Shown here piece after piece: positions 47,200 through 55,683 of a DNA stretch of 64,000 nt (its first letter is position 1; every line of letters begins with the position of its first letter). The translations under genes were made by a program, and so were the position numbers. This stretch comes from [Clostridium] asparagiforme DSM 15981 (GTDB lineage: Bacteria > Bacillota > Clostridia > Lachnospirales > Lachnospiraceae), in NCBI GenBank assembly GCA_025149125.1, contig CP102272.1, positions 5,456,001-5,520,000 on the forward strand, in the 5' to 3' direction. The notes under the pieces were generated by a model. That model was not told the DNA's origin. It saw only the letters and a program-made list of their open reading frames with translations, and did no database searches.

Positions 47200-48945
47200 A
47201 TGAGAAAGCAGACAAAATTAGTTGCTGTATTATCCACAGCAGCACTGCTCGCCATTGGTGCATCCATGACCTCTTTTGCAGCTCAGGGTTGGGCTGAGGA
47301 AGATGGGACTTGGGTTTATTATGACAAGAATGGCGACAAGGTAAATGAAGCTTGGAAGAAATCTGGAGACAACTGGTACTGGTTAGATGATAATGGCGAA
47401 ATGGCCGTTGATACTTTGGTTGAGGATGATGATGACACCTATTATGTAGATGCAAATGGTGTTATGGTTCGTAACCAGTGGGTAGCCATTGAGAATGAAG
47501 ATGCCGGAGAAGATGACGAGCCGGATAATTATTGGTACTATTTCCAGAGCAATGGTAAAGCTTATAAAAGATCCGATAGCGCCAGCAGTGATGCTATTAA
47601 TGCAAAAGTTATCAATGGTAAGAAATATGCTTTTGATACAGATGGAAGAATGCTGTATGGTTGGGTAAAAGATGGCGAACGTCAGACAGATGATGACGCT
47701 TGGCAGGATCCGGATGCATATTACTTTGGCGATGAAAACGATGGCGCTATGTCTATTGGCTGGAGACTGATTTCCATTACTGATGATAACGCAGAAGGTG
47801 CTCAGCCTGGTGATGAATTCTGGGATGAAGATCAGGATCGTTGGTTCTGGTTCAAGTCTTCCGGTAAGAAGCAGACCAGCAAGGCTAATAAGACCATTAA
47901 TGGCAAGAAATATGGCTTTGATGAGTATGGCCGTATGGTAGCTTCTTGGTATGCCAAAGATGTAGTTGCCACTACTACAGCAGCTTCTACTTCTATGTCT
48001 ACTACTGATCAGGTTCAGGGCGTAGCTTCTTATTCTGAGGCATTTATGTATTTCAGCGATCCTGAGAGTGGCGCTCGTTATACGAAGGGCTGGTTTAAGG
48101 TAGTTCCTGGTTATTACCTGCATGAAGCAAAATATAATGACGGTGATGAGTACTGGTATTATGCTGATGGTGATGGCGAGATCTACTCAAATGTGATTAA
48201 AACAATCAAAGGCAAAAAGTATGCGTTTGATAACTATGGTCGTATGATTAGCGGATTAGTATTCCTGGAGATGGCAGACAATGAAACTTCCAGCGACATC
48301 GCTATGAAGTATGCTGATGATGCTGGTACTTATGACAAGGCTGGTTATCAGGATAATGGCAAGACAGGTCCTTATGATACAGAAGATAACTTCGATGATT
48401 TTGTAAAAGATCATCAGGATGAAATTGCCAGCGGTAAGGTGAGAAGCTACTATTTTGGTGGTTCTGATGATGGTGCTATGAAGACCGGAAAACAGAATGT
48501 AACCATTGATGGAGATAGCTTTAGCTTCAAATTCAAGACCGGTTCTAATCTGAAGGGCGCTGGTATTAATGGCTTTGACGATGATAAGCTTTATACCGCA
48601 GGTAAGCAGATTAAGGCTGACAAGGATGATAAGTACAAAGTTTACAAAGTGACAACTAAGGCAGACAGCAATTACTGTAAGGTTGAAGATATGACTGTAT
48701 CTGAATTCCTTAAGGTTCAGGATGGTATTGATAAGGTAGAAAAGAGCTACAGTTCTACAAAAGAGGAAACCACTTGGAAGATCACTTATACAGACTATGC
48801 TACCGATGCACCTGAGGTTGTAAAGTTCTATTTGCTTAATACTTCCGGAACAGTAGTAAAGAGCAAGAGCGGTGCTAAGGATGCTGATGATTATAAGTTC
48901 TATGTAAGCGGCAAGACAATTAACGAAGTTGTGCTTGAAGACTAA
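47200..48945 (+). CDS. Secreted cell-wall-binding repeat protein, intact copy (581 aa)
   Basis: Signal peptide MRKQTKLVAVLSTAALLAI with cleavage near 27-28 (SFAAQ). Then a long series of CW/choline-binding-type repeats (GTWVYYDKNGDK, NWYWLDDNGEMAVD, NYWYYFQSNGKAYK, KKYAFDTDGRMLYGW, KKYGFDEYGRMVASW), strongly acidic linkers, and from about 480 a C-terminal domain without CW repeats (KADSNYCKVEDMTVSEFLK to the end). The C-terminal 100 residues are the most different part among the three paralogues and may be the functional head. It is probably a wall-attached surface protein; no enzyme motif is visible. It is the only undamaged member of its group here. Confidence 0.87.
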   Translation: MRKQTKLVAVLSTAALLAIGASMTSFAAQGWAEEDGTWVYYDKNGDKVNEAWKKSGDNWYWLDDNGEMAVDTLVEDDDDTYYVDANGVMVRNQWVAIENEDAGEDDEPDNYWYYFQSNGKAYKRSDSASSDAINAKVINGKKYAFDTDGRMLYGWVKDGERQTDDDAWQDPDAYYFGDENDGAMSIGWRLISITDDNAEGAQPGDEFWDEDQDRWFWFKSSGKKQTSKANKTINGKKYGFDEYGRMVASWYAKDVVATTTAASTSMSTTDQVQGVASYSEAFMYFSDPESGARYTKGWFKVVPGYYLHEAKYNDGDEYWYYADGDGEIYSNVIKTIKGKKYAFDNYGRMISGLVFLEMADNETSSDIAMKYADDAGTYDKAGYQDNGKTGPYDTEDNFDDFVKDHQDEIASGKVRSYYFGGSDDGAMKTGKQNVTIDGDSFSFKFKTGSNLKGAGINGFDDDKLYTAGKQIKADKDDKYKVYKVTTKADSNYCKVEDMTVSEFLKVQDGIDKVEKSYSSTKEETTWKITYTDYATDAPEVVKFYLLNTSGTVVKSKSGAKDADDYKFYVSGKTINEVVLED

Positions 48946-49052
48946 TATGTAATTATTGGTTAGAAATTCTAATTGCTATAATTAAAGAGTATGGGGGGTG
49001 TCGCAAAATCATCAAAATAGATGATTGAGCGGCACCCTTGCTCTGTATATAG

Positions 49053-49097
49053 AAAAAAATCAGGAGAAAATCATTTTCGATCGACTTTCTCCTGATT
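49053..49097 (-). terminator. Terminator of the IS1182 transposase
   Basis: CAGGAGAAA at 49061-49069 pairs with TTTCTCCTG at 49086-49094; on the minus strand the stem is followed by a run of T (49059-49053). It lies 39 bases after the transposase stop. Confidence 0.8.
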
Positions 49098-49135
49098 TTG
49101 GGCATACTTTAATAAGCATTCGGTTTTTCTTGTAT

Positions 49136-50743
49136 TTATGCACTCGCTTTTAGATCAAACAAATACCTTCCAGTCCGCTCATTCTGGATTTTTCTATGTA
49201 GTTTATTTAGATTGTATCCCATACTCAGCAGGAGAATCTCCAGTTTTACTTTCTTCTTACCCCGCAGCAGGAATCGTTCAAATCCATAGTCATTTTTCAA
49301 TACACCGAAAGCTCCTTCTACCTGAATCGAGCGATTCATCCGGTACTTAATTCCCTTCTCGCTCTGTATGTTTTGATACGACTCCTCACGCTTCTCCAAA
49401 AAGCTTTTGGACACGTACAGACGCTTGTTCCCCTTCGCTTTGGTGCATTTTTCTTTGTAGGGACAGCCGGTGCAGTCCTCACATTCGTATACTGTCACCT
49501 CAGATTCATACCCACTTTTGCTGCGCTGCTTTTTCAGGTAGATCACCCGCAGCTCCTTCCCGGCATGACAGATATAGGTATCGGACTCCTGGTCGTAACC
49601 CATGTTTTCCCGTTTACTGATATCCTGTTTAAAACTCCTTTTCTTCCATTTTTCATAGGTTTGAGGTTTGATGTATGGCTGCTGCCCCTCCTCCCGCAGA
49701 TAGCTGTACCCTTCTTCACTTTCATATCCTGAATCAGCTGTAACACTCGGATAGTTAAAACCCAGTTTCTCTTTCATCTGCTTTAAAAATGGCACCAGCG
49801 TCCATACATCGTTTCGATCCTGAAAAATATCGACCGCTACAATGTATTCGCTGTCCACTCCAATCTGTACGTTATACCCTGGCTTTAACTGGGCATTGCG
49901 CATGTGGTCATCTTTCATATGCATAAACGTTGCATCCGGGTCTGTTTTACAGTAGTTGTTCCTTCCCTGGAAGCTGGCTGTATGCCAGTCATAAATGGTC
50001 TGACGCTCCAGGTACCTTTGGAACAGCTCCAGATACCGCTGCTCGATGGATTTGCGTTTTCCACGGCCGTAAACGAACTCTATGTTCCGCTCCCTGCATA
50101 TCTCCTCCAGAAAACGGCAGATTTTTCGGAGGTCCTGCACCCGGTATTCGGTTCCCACACGGAAGGACTGGATAAACTCCTGGTTTACAAGCCTCACCGC
50201 CTCCTGGATTTTAATGAACATTTTTTCTTCCCATTTCCCAACGGATTTTTTCCATACGAACGTGTATTGATTGGCGCAGGCTTCTAATTTCGTCCCGTCA
50301 AGAAAGACAGTTTCTTTGGAAAGTTCACCTGCCAGTTCCAGACGGTGTACCATCTGATAAAAGAGGTCCTCACATGCCTCCTCCAGAAAACCGGAACGGA
50401 ACCGGGCAATGGTACTGTGATCCGGCGCTTTTTGTCCAGCTAACAACCACATGAAGTTGATATCCCGTTTACAGGCGGTCTCAATTTTTCTTGATGAATA
50501 AATGTTCTGGGAATACGCATAGGTCAGGATCTTGAACATGGTCTTTGGATCCACTGCCGGATTTCTGCCTTTGGCAGAGTAAGCCTGATAAAGCTTTGTA
50601 TAGTCTAAATCCTCCAATTCGTGGCTCAGCAGTCGGACCGAATCATCGTTCGGAACCAGCCCTTCCAAACTTAATGGCAAAACCAGTTGATAAGTGCGGC
50701 CAAGTTCGGTATAATCTTTAGTAGTGTAATTATTTATTCGCAT
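49136..50743 (-). CDS. IS1182-family transposase (535 aa)
   Basis: Full-length DDE transposase: an N-terminal DUF772-type domain (LSLEGLVPNDDSVRLL, then KTMFKILTYAYSQNIYSSRKIE), catalytic aspartates in TVFLDGTKLEA and SVTADSGYESEEG, a cysteine cluster CEDCTGCPYKEKC, and the C-terminal acidic residue in VEGAFGVLKNDYGFERFLLRG. No disruption is seen, so the element may be active. Confidence 0.95.
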   Translation of the reverse strand: MRINNYTTKDYTELGRTYQLVLPLSLEGLVPNDDSVRLLSHELEDLDYTKLYQAYSAKGRNPAVDPKTMFKILTYAYSQNIYSSRKIETACKRDINFMWLLAGQKAPDHSTIARFRSGFLEEACEDLFYQMVHRLELAGELSKETVFLDGTKLEACANQYTFVWKKSVGKWEEKMFIKIQEAVRLVNQEFIQSFRVGTEYRVQDLRKICRFLEEICRERNIEFVYGRGKRKSIEQRYLELFQRYLERQTIYDWHTASFQGRNNYCKTDPDATFMHMKDDHMRNAQLKPGYNVQIGVDSEYIVAVDIFQDRNDVWTLVPFLKQMKEKLGFNYPSVTADSGYESEEGYSYLREEGQQPYIKPQTYEKWKKRSFKQDISKRENMGYDQESDTYICHAGKELRVIYLKKQRSKSGYESEVTVYECEDCTGCPYKEKCTKAKGNKRLYVSKSFLEKREESYQNIQSEKGIKYRMNRSIQVEGAFGVLKNDYGFERFLLRGKKKVKLEILLLSMGYNLNKLHRKIQNERTGRYLFDLKASA

Positions 50744-50852
50744 ACTTAATTATACCACGGATGGCGGACTCTTCGGAGCCCGCTTTTCTGTTTTTGTACA
50801 GAAAAGGAGCTGTTGCTCCAGTAGATTATTTATCTACTTTTGCAACAGCCCC

Positions 50853-51292
50853 TTTCTCTTTTGTTACTACTGTTAAACTACCTAAACTGATCAGGAGGCT
50901 ACATAACCGTACCGCTAACTCGCTAGGACAGTATAGTTATAATCGGACTTTGTCACCTTCTTCCTTGATTTCATAATCAGAATATCCTTGTGTTGGTTGT
51001 AAATGTTCTTATGTATTATAATGCATTCTCAAAATTGTTTATATGACCATTTTGAAAACATCGTGGAGTACATTCCTGCCAAAACCAGCTCTTCACAATA
51101 ATGAACTGGCTAGTGTCATTGCATGAAAACAAATTTAATTATGAGTAATTTTATTCCGATGAAAATGATGTTGAGTGCTCTCGTTCTCTCGAATCACCAT
51201 TTTTTATTTTATAGTTCACAAAATGCTACTGTCTAAATGTACACAAGACATTACAAGCGTTTTGCATGCTTAGTCAGGTAAACTTAATCATC
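50853..51292. other. Intergenic region without a supported gene
   Basis: About 440 bp between IS1182 and the recombinase pair. Only short frames without ribosome sites are present; no repeat or RNA gene is recognised. Confidence 0.5.
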
Positions 51293-51342
51293 TAAAAATT
51301 AGACGGCTGCATATTCGTTATACAACGCTACGATAGCAGCCG
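51293..51342 (-). terminator. Terminator of the recombinase pair
   Basis: On the minus strand CGGCTGC (51342-51336) pairs with GCAGCCG (51310-51304) across a 25-base loop and is followed by TCTAATTTTT. It lies 13 bases after the stop of the second recombinase. Confidence 0.7.
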
Positions 51343-51354
51343 CCATACTTTATA

Positions 51355-52197
51355 TTACCATGTAACAATCTTATCAATAAATTTTCGCTGTTCCAGCGAT
51401 GATTTAGTTAGATATATCCTCGTAGTCTCAATACTCTCATGCCCCATCAAATCGGCCAGAAGTGAAATGTCATTAAATTTGTTCAAAAAATTTTTCGCAA
51501 ATCGATGGCGAAAGGAATGAGGGTATACTGTTTCTGGTGGAATGTGGTAACGAACTGCCAAAACTTTCAGTTGGCTGCTGATTCCTCTAGGAGTAATCTG
51601 ATCGCCTTTTTTATTTACAAAAATAAAACCACTGTCACGGCCTTCCCTAGCCAACCAAGAGAGCATTTCTAAACATAATTTTTCGGGAAAATAAATTCTT
51701 CTTAGCTTTCCACCCTTCGAATACAAATCCATGCAGCCAATACGAACGTGCTCTACTTTAATTTTTACCAATTCGCTGATTCTCGCTCCTGTGGCAGCCA
51801 GAAATCGTACCACAAAATACCAGAACATGTTTCCATCACGTTTTAGGCACCGTTTAAGGCGTTCATAATCCCTTTTTGAAATGACGTTATCCAAAAAAGG
51901 CTTCTGTTGGCGTTTAACGGAAGGCAGCCTGTAACTTTCCAGCTTCATTTCGGGATTGCCGCCCAGTGTTTCAATGTATTGATTAATACCGAATATTCGT
52001 ATATTAACAGTATTTGCTTTAAAATGCTCCAAAAGGTACTCTTTGTATGATTGAAGATTGGGAATATTCATATCAGAATACAGTGAATAATAAAGTCGCA
52101 CAGAAGCTGTATATGCGCTAATTGTATTGGGAGCTGCCCCGCGTTTCTTTAAGTACTCCTTAAACGTCTCAATTTCTTCTTGCTGAAATTCGGTCAT
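51355..52197 (-). CDS. Tyrosine recombinase, second of a tandem pair (280 aa)
   Basis: Phage-integrase fold. N-terminal SAM-like arm-binding domain about 5-80; catalytic residues Arg139 (GARISELVKI), His227 and Arg230 (HSFRHRFAKN), His253 (GHESIETTR) and nucleophile Tyr262. It is smaller than phage integrases and lacks a large arm-site domain, the size of the DNA-inverting recombinases and shufflon-type enzymes. It is 12 bp downstream of a related recombinase. The pair sits among surface-protein genes with inverted repeated 5' ends, so DNA inversion is a sensible hypothesis; no site has been proved. Confidence 0.88.
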   Translation of the reverse strand: MTEFQQEEIETFKEYLKKRGAAPNTISAYTASVRLYYSLYSDMNIPNLQSYKEYLLEHFKANTVNIRIFGINQYIETLGGNPEMKLESYRLPSVKRQQKPFLDNVISKRDYERLKRCLKRDGNMFWYFVVRFLAATGARISELVKIKVEHVRIGCMDLYSKGGKLRRIYFPEKLCLEMLSWLAREGRDSGFIFVNKKGDQITPRGISSQLKVLAVRYHIPPETVYPHSFRHRFAKNFLNKFNDISLLADLMGHESIETTRIYLTKSSLEQRKFIDKIVTW

Positions 52198-52209
52198 CGT
52201 TTTTTCTCC

Positions 52210-53064
52210 TTACCAGTCAACAATTTTATTTACAATTCGGTACTGTTCGCTGCTGCTTCTTCTAAGGTAAATTCTAGTAGTTTCTATGCTTTCGTGTCCC
52301 AGAAGATCTGACAACAGTGCGATGTCTCCACTATTTTCTATAAAATTTTTGGCGAATCTATGGCGGAATGAATGGGGATAAACCACTTCTGGGTCAAGAT
52401 TATAACGCAGCGCAAATGTTTTTAACTGCCCTCGGATTCCCGAAGCTGTAATTGGGTTTCCGAAACGGTTCAGAAATAAAGCTCCTTTATTTCTTTTACT
52501 TTTTTCCAGCCATACCTCAGTTTTTTGTTTAAGAACAGTAGGAATATAAATACGCCTCATTTTATTTCCCTTGGAGTAAATATCTTTAAATCCAAACTTT
52601 ACATCTGCAATTTCGAATTTTACAAGTTCACTTATTCTGACACCGGTGGCCGCCATATAACGAATGACGAAATAGTATGAAAACTCCTCGTCTTCCCATA
52701 GCCGGCGCTTTAGATATTCATAATCCGCCTGACTGATAATGCGGTCCAAGTACATTTTTTGCTGTATTTTAATCATGGTCATTTTGGAGTCTTTATGGTT
52801 TAAATACTCCATATAACAATTAAGAGCCCGTATTCGCAGATTGACCGTCTGTGGCTTGTAATGCTCCAATAGGTAAACTTTGTAGAGCTGTAATGTAGCA
52901 ATCGTAAGCTCTTTATGAATCTCAAAAAATTGCCTAACTGCATAGCAATATACACAGGTAGTATTTGTTGACATGTTCTTACTTGTCAAATAATCCCGGA
53001 ACCTTTCTTGATATAAATCGGTACCTCTACTATCAAGCGAATCCGCCTCCTTTAAAACTGCCAT
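52210..53064 (-). CDS. Tyrosine recombinase, first of a tandem pair (284 aa)
   Basis: Same architecture as its neighbour: Arg143 (GVRISELVKF), His231 and Arg234 in HSFRHRFAKN, His257 in LLGHESIETTR, Tyr266 in RIYLRRS. The two proteins resemble each other throughout, which suggests tandem duplication. Tandem related recombinases often act together on one pair of sites, as the XerC/XerD, FimB/FimE or Tn-type pairs do. A ribosome site GGAGG lies close to the ATG at 53064, and A+T-rich non-coding DNA lies upstream. Confidence 0.88.
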   Translation of the reverse strand: MAVLKEADSLDSRGTDLYQERFRDYLTSKNMSTNTTCVYCYAVRQFFEIHKELTIATLQLYKVYLLEHYKPQTVNLRIRALNCYMEYLNHKDSKMTMIKIQQKMYLDRIISQADYEYLKRRLWEDEEFSYYFVIRYMAATGVRISELVKFEIADVKFGFKDIYSKGNKMRRIYIPTVLKQKTEVWLEKSKRNKGALFLNRFGNPITASGIRGQLKTFALRYNLDPEVVYPHSFRHRFAKNFIENSGDIALLSDLLGHESIETTRIYLRRSSSEQYRIVNKIVDW

Positions 53065-53519
53065 TATAATCTCCTCCTTTTGATCAACATCATATAGTAT
53101 ATTAACCTATATATTCGCAAAAAGTAATATGTTTTGATTAAATTTTAGACCAAATAGGAGAATATCTTACATAAAATATCCAAAACAGGGAAAATATAAA
53201 GAACTTGCTAAAACTATAGTGTTTGCCATGCCTATTATAAATCGAAAACGTAATTATAACGCAATCTTTTATTTTTAAAATAATTCGAATAACAAAAGAA
53301 TTGCTATATAGGCGATAGTAACTACTTCTCTATAGCAACTGCTAAATCAACAAAAACTGAGTAAATATTGAAATAATATAGATTAAAGGTGAGGTGATTA
53401 ATTGAAAAATATAATAATGCGTGAAATTTACTTTGTTATATTTTTGTCAGATTACAAAGGTTGTATTAGGGGACTAATTAATACTTTAAGTTGAAGAAGT
53501 TCTAATTGCGAAATGAGCA
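53065..53519. other. A+T-rich non-coding region upstream of the recombinases
   Basis: No gene supported. It contains a short inverted repeat, TTGCTATA (53301-53308) and TATAGCAA (53331-53338), and must carry the promoter of the recombinase pair. Confidence 0.5.
53301..53338. repeat. 8-bp inverted repeat with 22-bp spacer upstream of recombinases
   Basis: TTGCTATA at 53301-53308 and TATAGCAA at 53331-53338, extendable with one mismatch to 11 bases. The size resembles the core site of a tyrosine recombinase (two arms around a spacer, although 22 bp is long for a spacer). It may instead be an operator. Confidence 0.35.
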
Positions 53520-53565
53520 GCTGCCGCACTTAATGATTGAACATCATAGGTGCGGCAGCGCTTTT
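53520..53565 (+). terminator. Terminator hairpin used as the group II intron target
   Basis: GCTGCCGCAC (53520-53529) pairs perfectly with GTGCGGCAGC (53550-53559), then GCTTTT. The intron begins three bases after the T-run, the known insertion habit of class C introns. Confidence 0.8.
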
Positions 53566-53568
53566 GAT

Positions 53569-55519
53569 GTGTGCCCGGCGGCGCACGTTTCTAACCGGTG
53601 CAAGTCCGGAATCCGCCCGGTAGTGGGAAGGATATAGCCGAAGGCAAGGGTGTCCATCGTGAGGTGGAATCTGAAGGAAGCCGGATATGGGGAACATACT
53701 AACCCATGGGCAAATCTCTGGTCTGACGAACAGAAATCACATCAGGCTATGCATGAGGGTAAGACTGCATCACAAGTTGAAGCCCAATAACTACACGGAA
53801 TCATGTATGGTAAATGTGGCAGATAGATGGAGAGAAAGAAACGTGTGTGTCTTCGCTCCGCTTCGGTCCGTGCAGAACAAGCATCCACTGGATGCTTTGC
53901 ACCCCGGGGAGGTCTGTATGATATGTCCTGAAAGGGATAACCATTATCGTGAGATAATGCTGAACGTACAGAAGTCAGCCGAGGTCATAGTAGCCGAGAG
54001 GCAAAGGACCGAATCAATAGGAGTCCTTAGTACAACCGGGAAAGGAGGAAAGAACATTGGGTGCAGAAAACAGAGAAAGCTGCTCGCAAAGAGATAGCGC
54101 GGAACGTGAAGGGTATGTGAGAGCGCACCGTTCTTTCCGTCGGATATGGAAGGAACGGGACAGTGCACAACCGGAGCTCTTAGAGAAGATACTGGATAAG
54201 GACAACCTGAACAGAGCGTTCAAGAGAGTAAAGGCAAACAAGGGAGCACCGGGAATCGATGGAATGACCGTGGAGGAAGCCGGAGCCTACCTTCGGAAGA
54301 CCCAGAAAGAGCTTATCGGGAGAATTAAAAGGGGGAAATATACTCCCGACCCGGTAAGACGAGTGGAAATCCCAAAACCAGACGGTGGAATACGAAAGCT
54401 TGGTATTCCAACAGTCAAAGACCGTATTTTCCAGCAAGCCATAACACAACAGCTCATGCCGGTCTATGAGCCGCTATTCTCGGAAAACAGCTATGGCTAT
54501 CGACCGGGGATAAGCGCAAAAGCCGCCATTCTGAAAGTGAAGGAGTATGCAGAACAGGGATATACCCATGCAGTGACATTAGACCTGTCGAAATACTTTG
54601 ATACACTTAACCACGAAATGCTCCTGAATATCTTGCGAAGGAATGTAAAGGACGAAAGGGTAATCCAGTGGATTAAGAGATACTTAAAGAGTGGTGTCAT
54701 GGAAAACGGTGTAGTCATGGAAACCGAAGAAGGATCGCCGCAGGGCGGAAACATCTCACCCCTGCTGGCCAATATCTATCTGAACGAGTTCGACCAGGAG
54801 TTTGAGAAGCGGGGAGTGGCATTTGTACGCTACGCAGACGATATTGTGCTGTTAGCTAAAAGTGAGAGAGCCGCAAAGAGATTACTGGAATCCAGCACGA
54901 AATATCTGGAGAAAACACTGAAACTGAAAGTGAATCAAAAGAAAAGTCGTGTAGTAAGTGTGTTTGCAATCCGAAATTTTAAGTTTCTTGGCTTCACATT
55001 GGGAAAGAACGGGAAGGGCATATATGTCCGGGTTCATGGGAAGTCATGGAAGAAGATGAAGACAAAACTGAAAGAGCTCAGTTCCCGAAGGTCTTGTCAG
55101 AGTATACGTCCTTCATTGGAAAAGATAAAAGTATTCATGCGTGGATGGCTGAATTATTATGGGATTGCGGATATGAAGAACAGGATAGACGAACTAAACT
55201 CATGGCTGTATCACCGTATTCGAATGTGCATATGGAAACAATGGAAGTTACCCAAAACAAGGAAAAGAAATCTTATAAAACTCGGAATACCTGAATATTT
55301 TGCACATCAGGCGGCAAACAGCCGCAGGAAATACTGGTATGTAACGGGAATGGGAGCGGTCAACAGAGCATTAACACAAGAAAGACTGATAAACAGTGGC
55401 TTTTATGATTTAGCTACTGCCTATCAGTCCGTGCATGTCAACTATTGAAACCGCCGTGTACCGAACGGTACGCACGGTGGTGTGAGAGGACGGGAGTTAA
55501 TCACTCCCTCCTACTCGAT
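53569..55519 (+). mobile_element. Group II intron inserted after a terminator
   Basis: The 5' end is GTGTGCCCGG at 53569. The 3' end has a domain V-like hairpin (CCGTGTACC ... GGTACGCACGG, about 55454-55478) and a domain VI-like hairpin (GGGAGTTAATCACTCCC, about 55492-55508) and probably ends in CGAT at 55519. The intron RNA part before the ORF (53569-54056) is non-coding. Insertion right after a rho-independent terminator suggests class C, but I did not fold domain V in full. Length about 1.95 kb. Confidence 0.82.
54057..55448 (+). CDS. ltrA: Group II intron reverse transcriptase/maturase (463 aa)
   Basis: RT domain about 50-300: NKGAPGIDGMTVEEA, LDLSKYFDTLNH, GSPQGGNISPLLANIYLNEFD and the catalytic YADD (about 261-264), followed by the maturase domain GIIM (FMRGWLNYYGIADMK, RMCIWKQWKLPKTRKRNL). 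No H-N-H endonuclease domain follows, as usual in terminator-inserting introns. A TTG at 54057 is the likely start, since AAAGGAGG precedes it by eight bases; no in-frame ATG lies near. The protein helps splicing and inserts new intron copies. Confidence 0.93.
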   Translation: MGAENRESCSQRDSAEREGYVRAHRSFRRIWKERDSAQPELLEKILDKDNLNRAFKRVKANKGAPGIDGMTVEEAGAYLRKTQKELIGRIKRGKYTPDPVRRVEIPKPDGGIRKLGIPTVKDRIFQQAITQQLMPVYEPLFSENSYGYRPGISAKAAILKVKEYAEQGYTHAVTLDLSKYFDTLNHEMLLNILRRNVKDERVIQWIKRYLKSGVMENGVVMETEEGSPQGGNISPLLANIYLNEFDQEFEKRGVAFVRYADDIVLLAKSERAAKRLLESSTKYLEKTLKLKVNQKKSRVVSVFAIRNFKFLGFTLGKNGKGIYVRVHGKSWKKMKTKLKELSSRRSCQSIRPSLEKIKVFMRGWLNYYGIADMKNRIDELNSWLYHRIRMCIWKQWKLPKTRKRNLIKLGIPEYFAHQAANSRRKYWYVTGMGAVNRALTQERLINSGFYDLATAYQSVHVNY

Positions 55520-55569
55520 TTAAGCTTTGTCACTAGTTGGGTTGACAAAGAAACAGACTTATGACAGAA

Positions 55570-55622
55570 AGGAGTTGCCACTCCGTGGATGATATTATTA
55601 CATCCACTTTGTAGCAACTCCT
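55570..55622. repeat. Solitary two-stem palindrome resembling IS1182 ends
   Basis: Outer stem AGGAGTTGC (55570-55578) with GCAACTCCT (55614-55622), inner stem GTGGATG (55585-55591) with CATCCAC (55601-55607). The plan (GTTGC-type outer stem, asymmetric bulge, inner stem, A+T loop) is the same as the hairpins at both ends of the IS1182 at 48993-50852, so this may be a miniature or leftover end. Confidence 0.45.
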
Positions 55623-55683
55623 AACTACATACTTAAGCTTTGGTTTAGCAATTAGTATTTCATAGAACTATCAGATCTTTTAA

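Larger units (their letters stand above)
48993..50852 (-). mobile_element. IS1182-family insertion sequence
   Basis: Bounded by related inverted ends: GGGGGGTGTCGCAAAA at 48993 and, inward from 50852, GGGGCTGTTGCAAAAG. Each end is itself a double-stem hairpin (at the right end GGAGCTGTTGC pairs with GCAACAGCCCC, and GTAGAT with ATCTAC). One intact transposase gene fills the element. Located just after the intact CW-repeat gene. Confidence 0.75.

Noticed and set aside
53687..54097. 136-codon open frame before the intron maturase
   Set aside because: Lies in the structured RNA part of the group II intron and has no recognisable domain.
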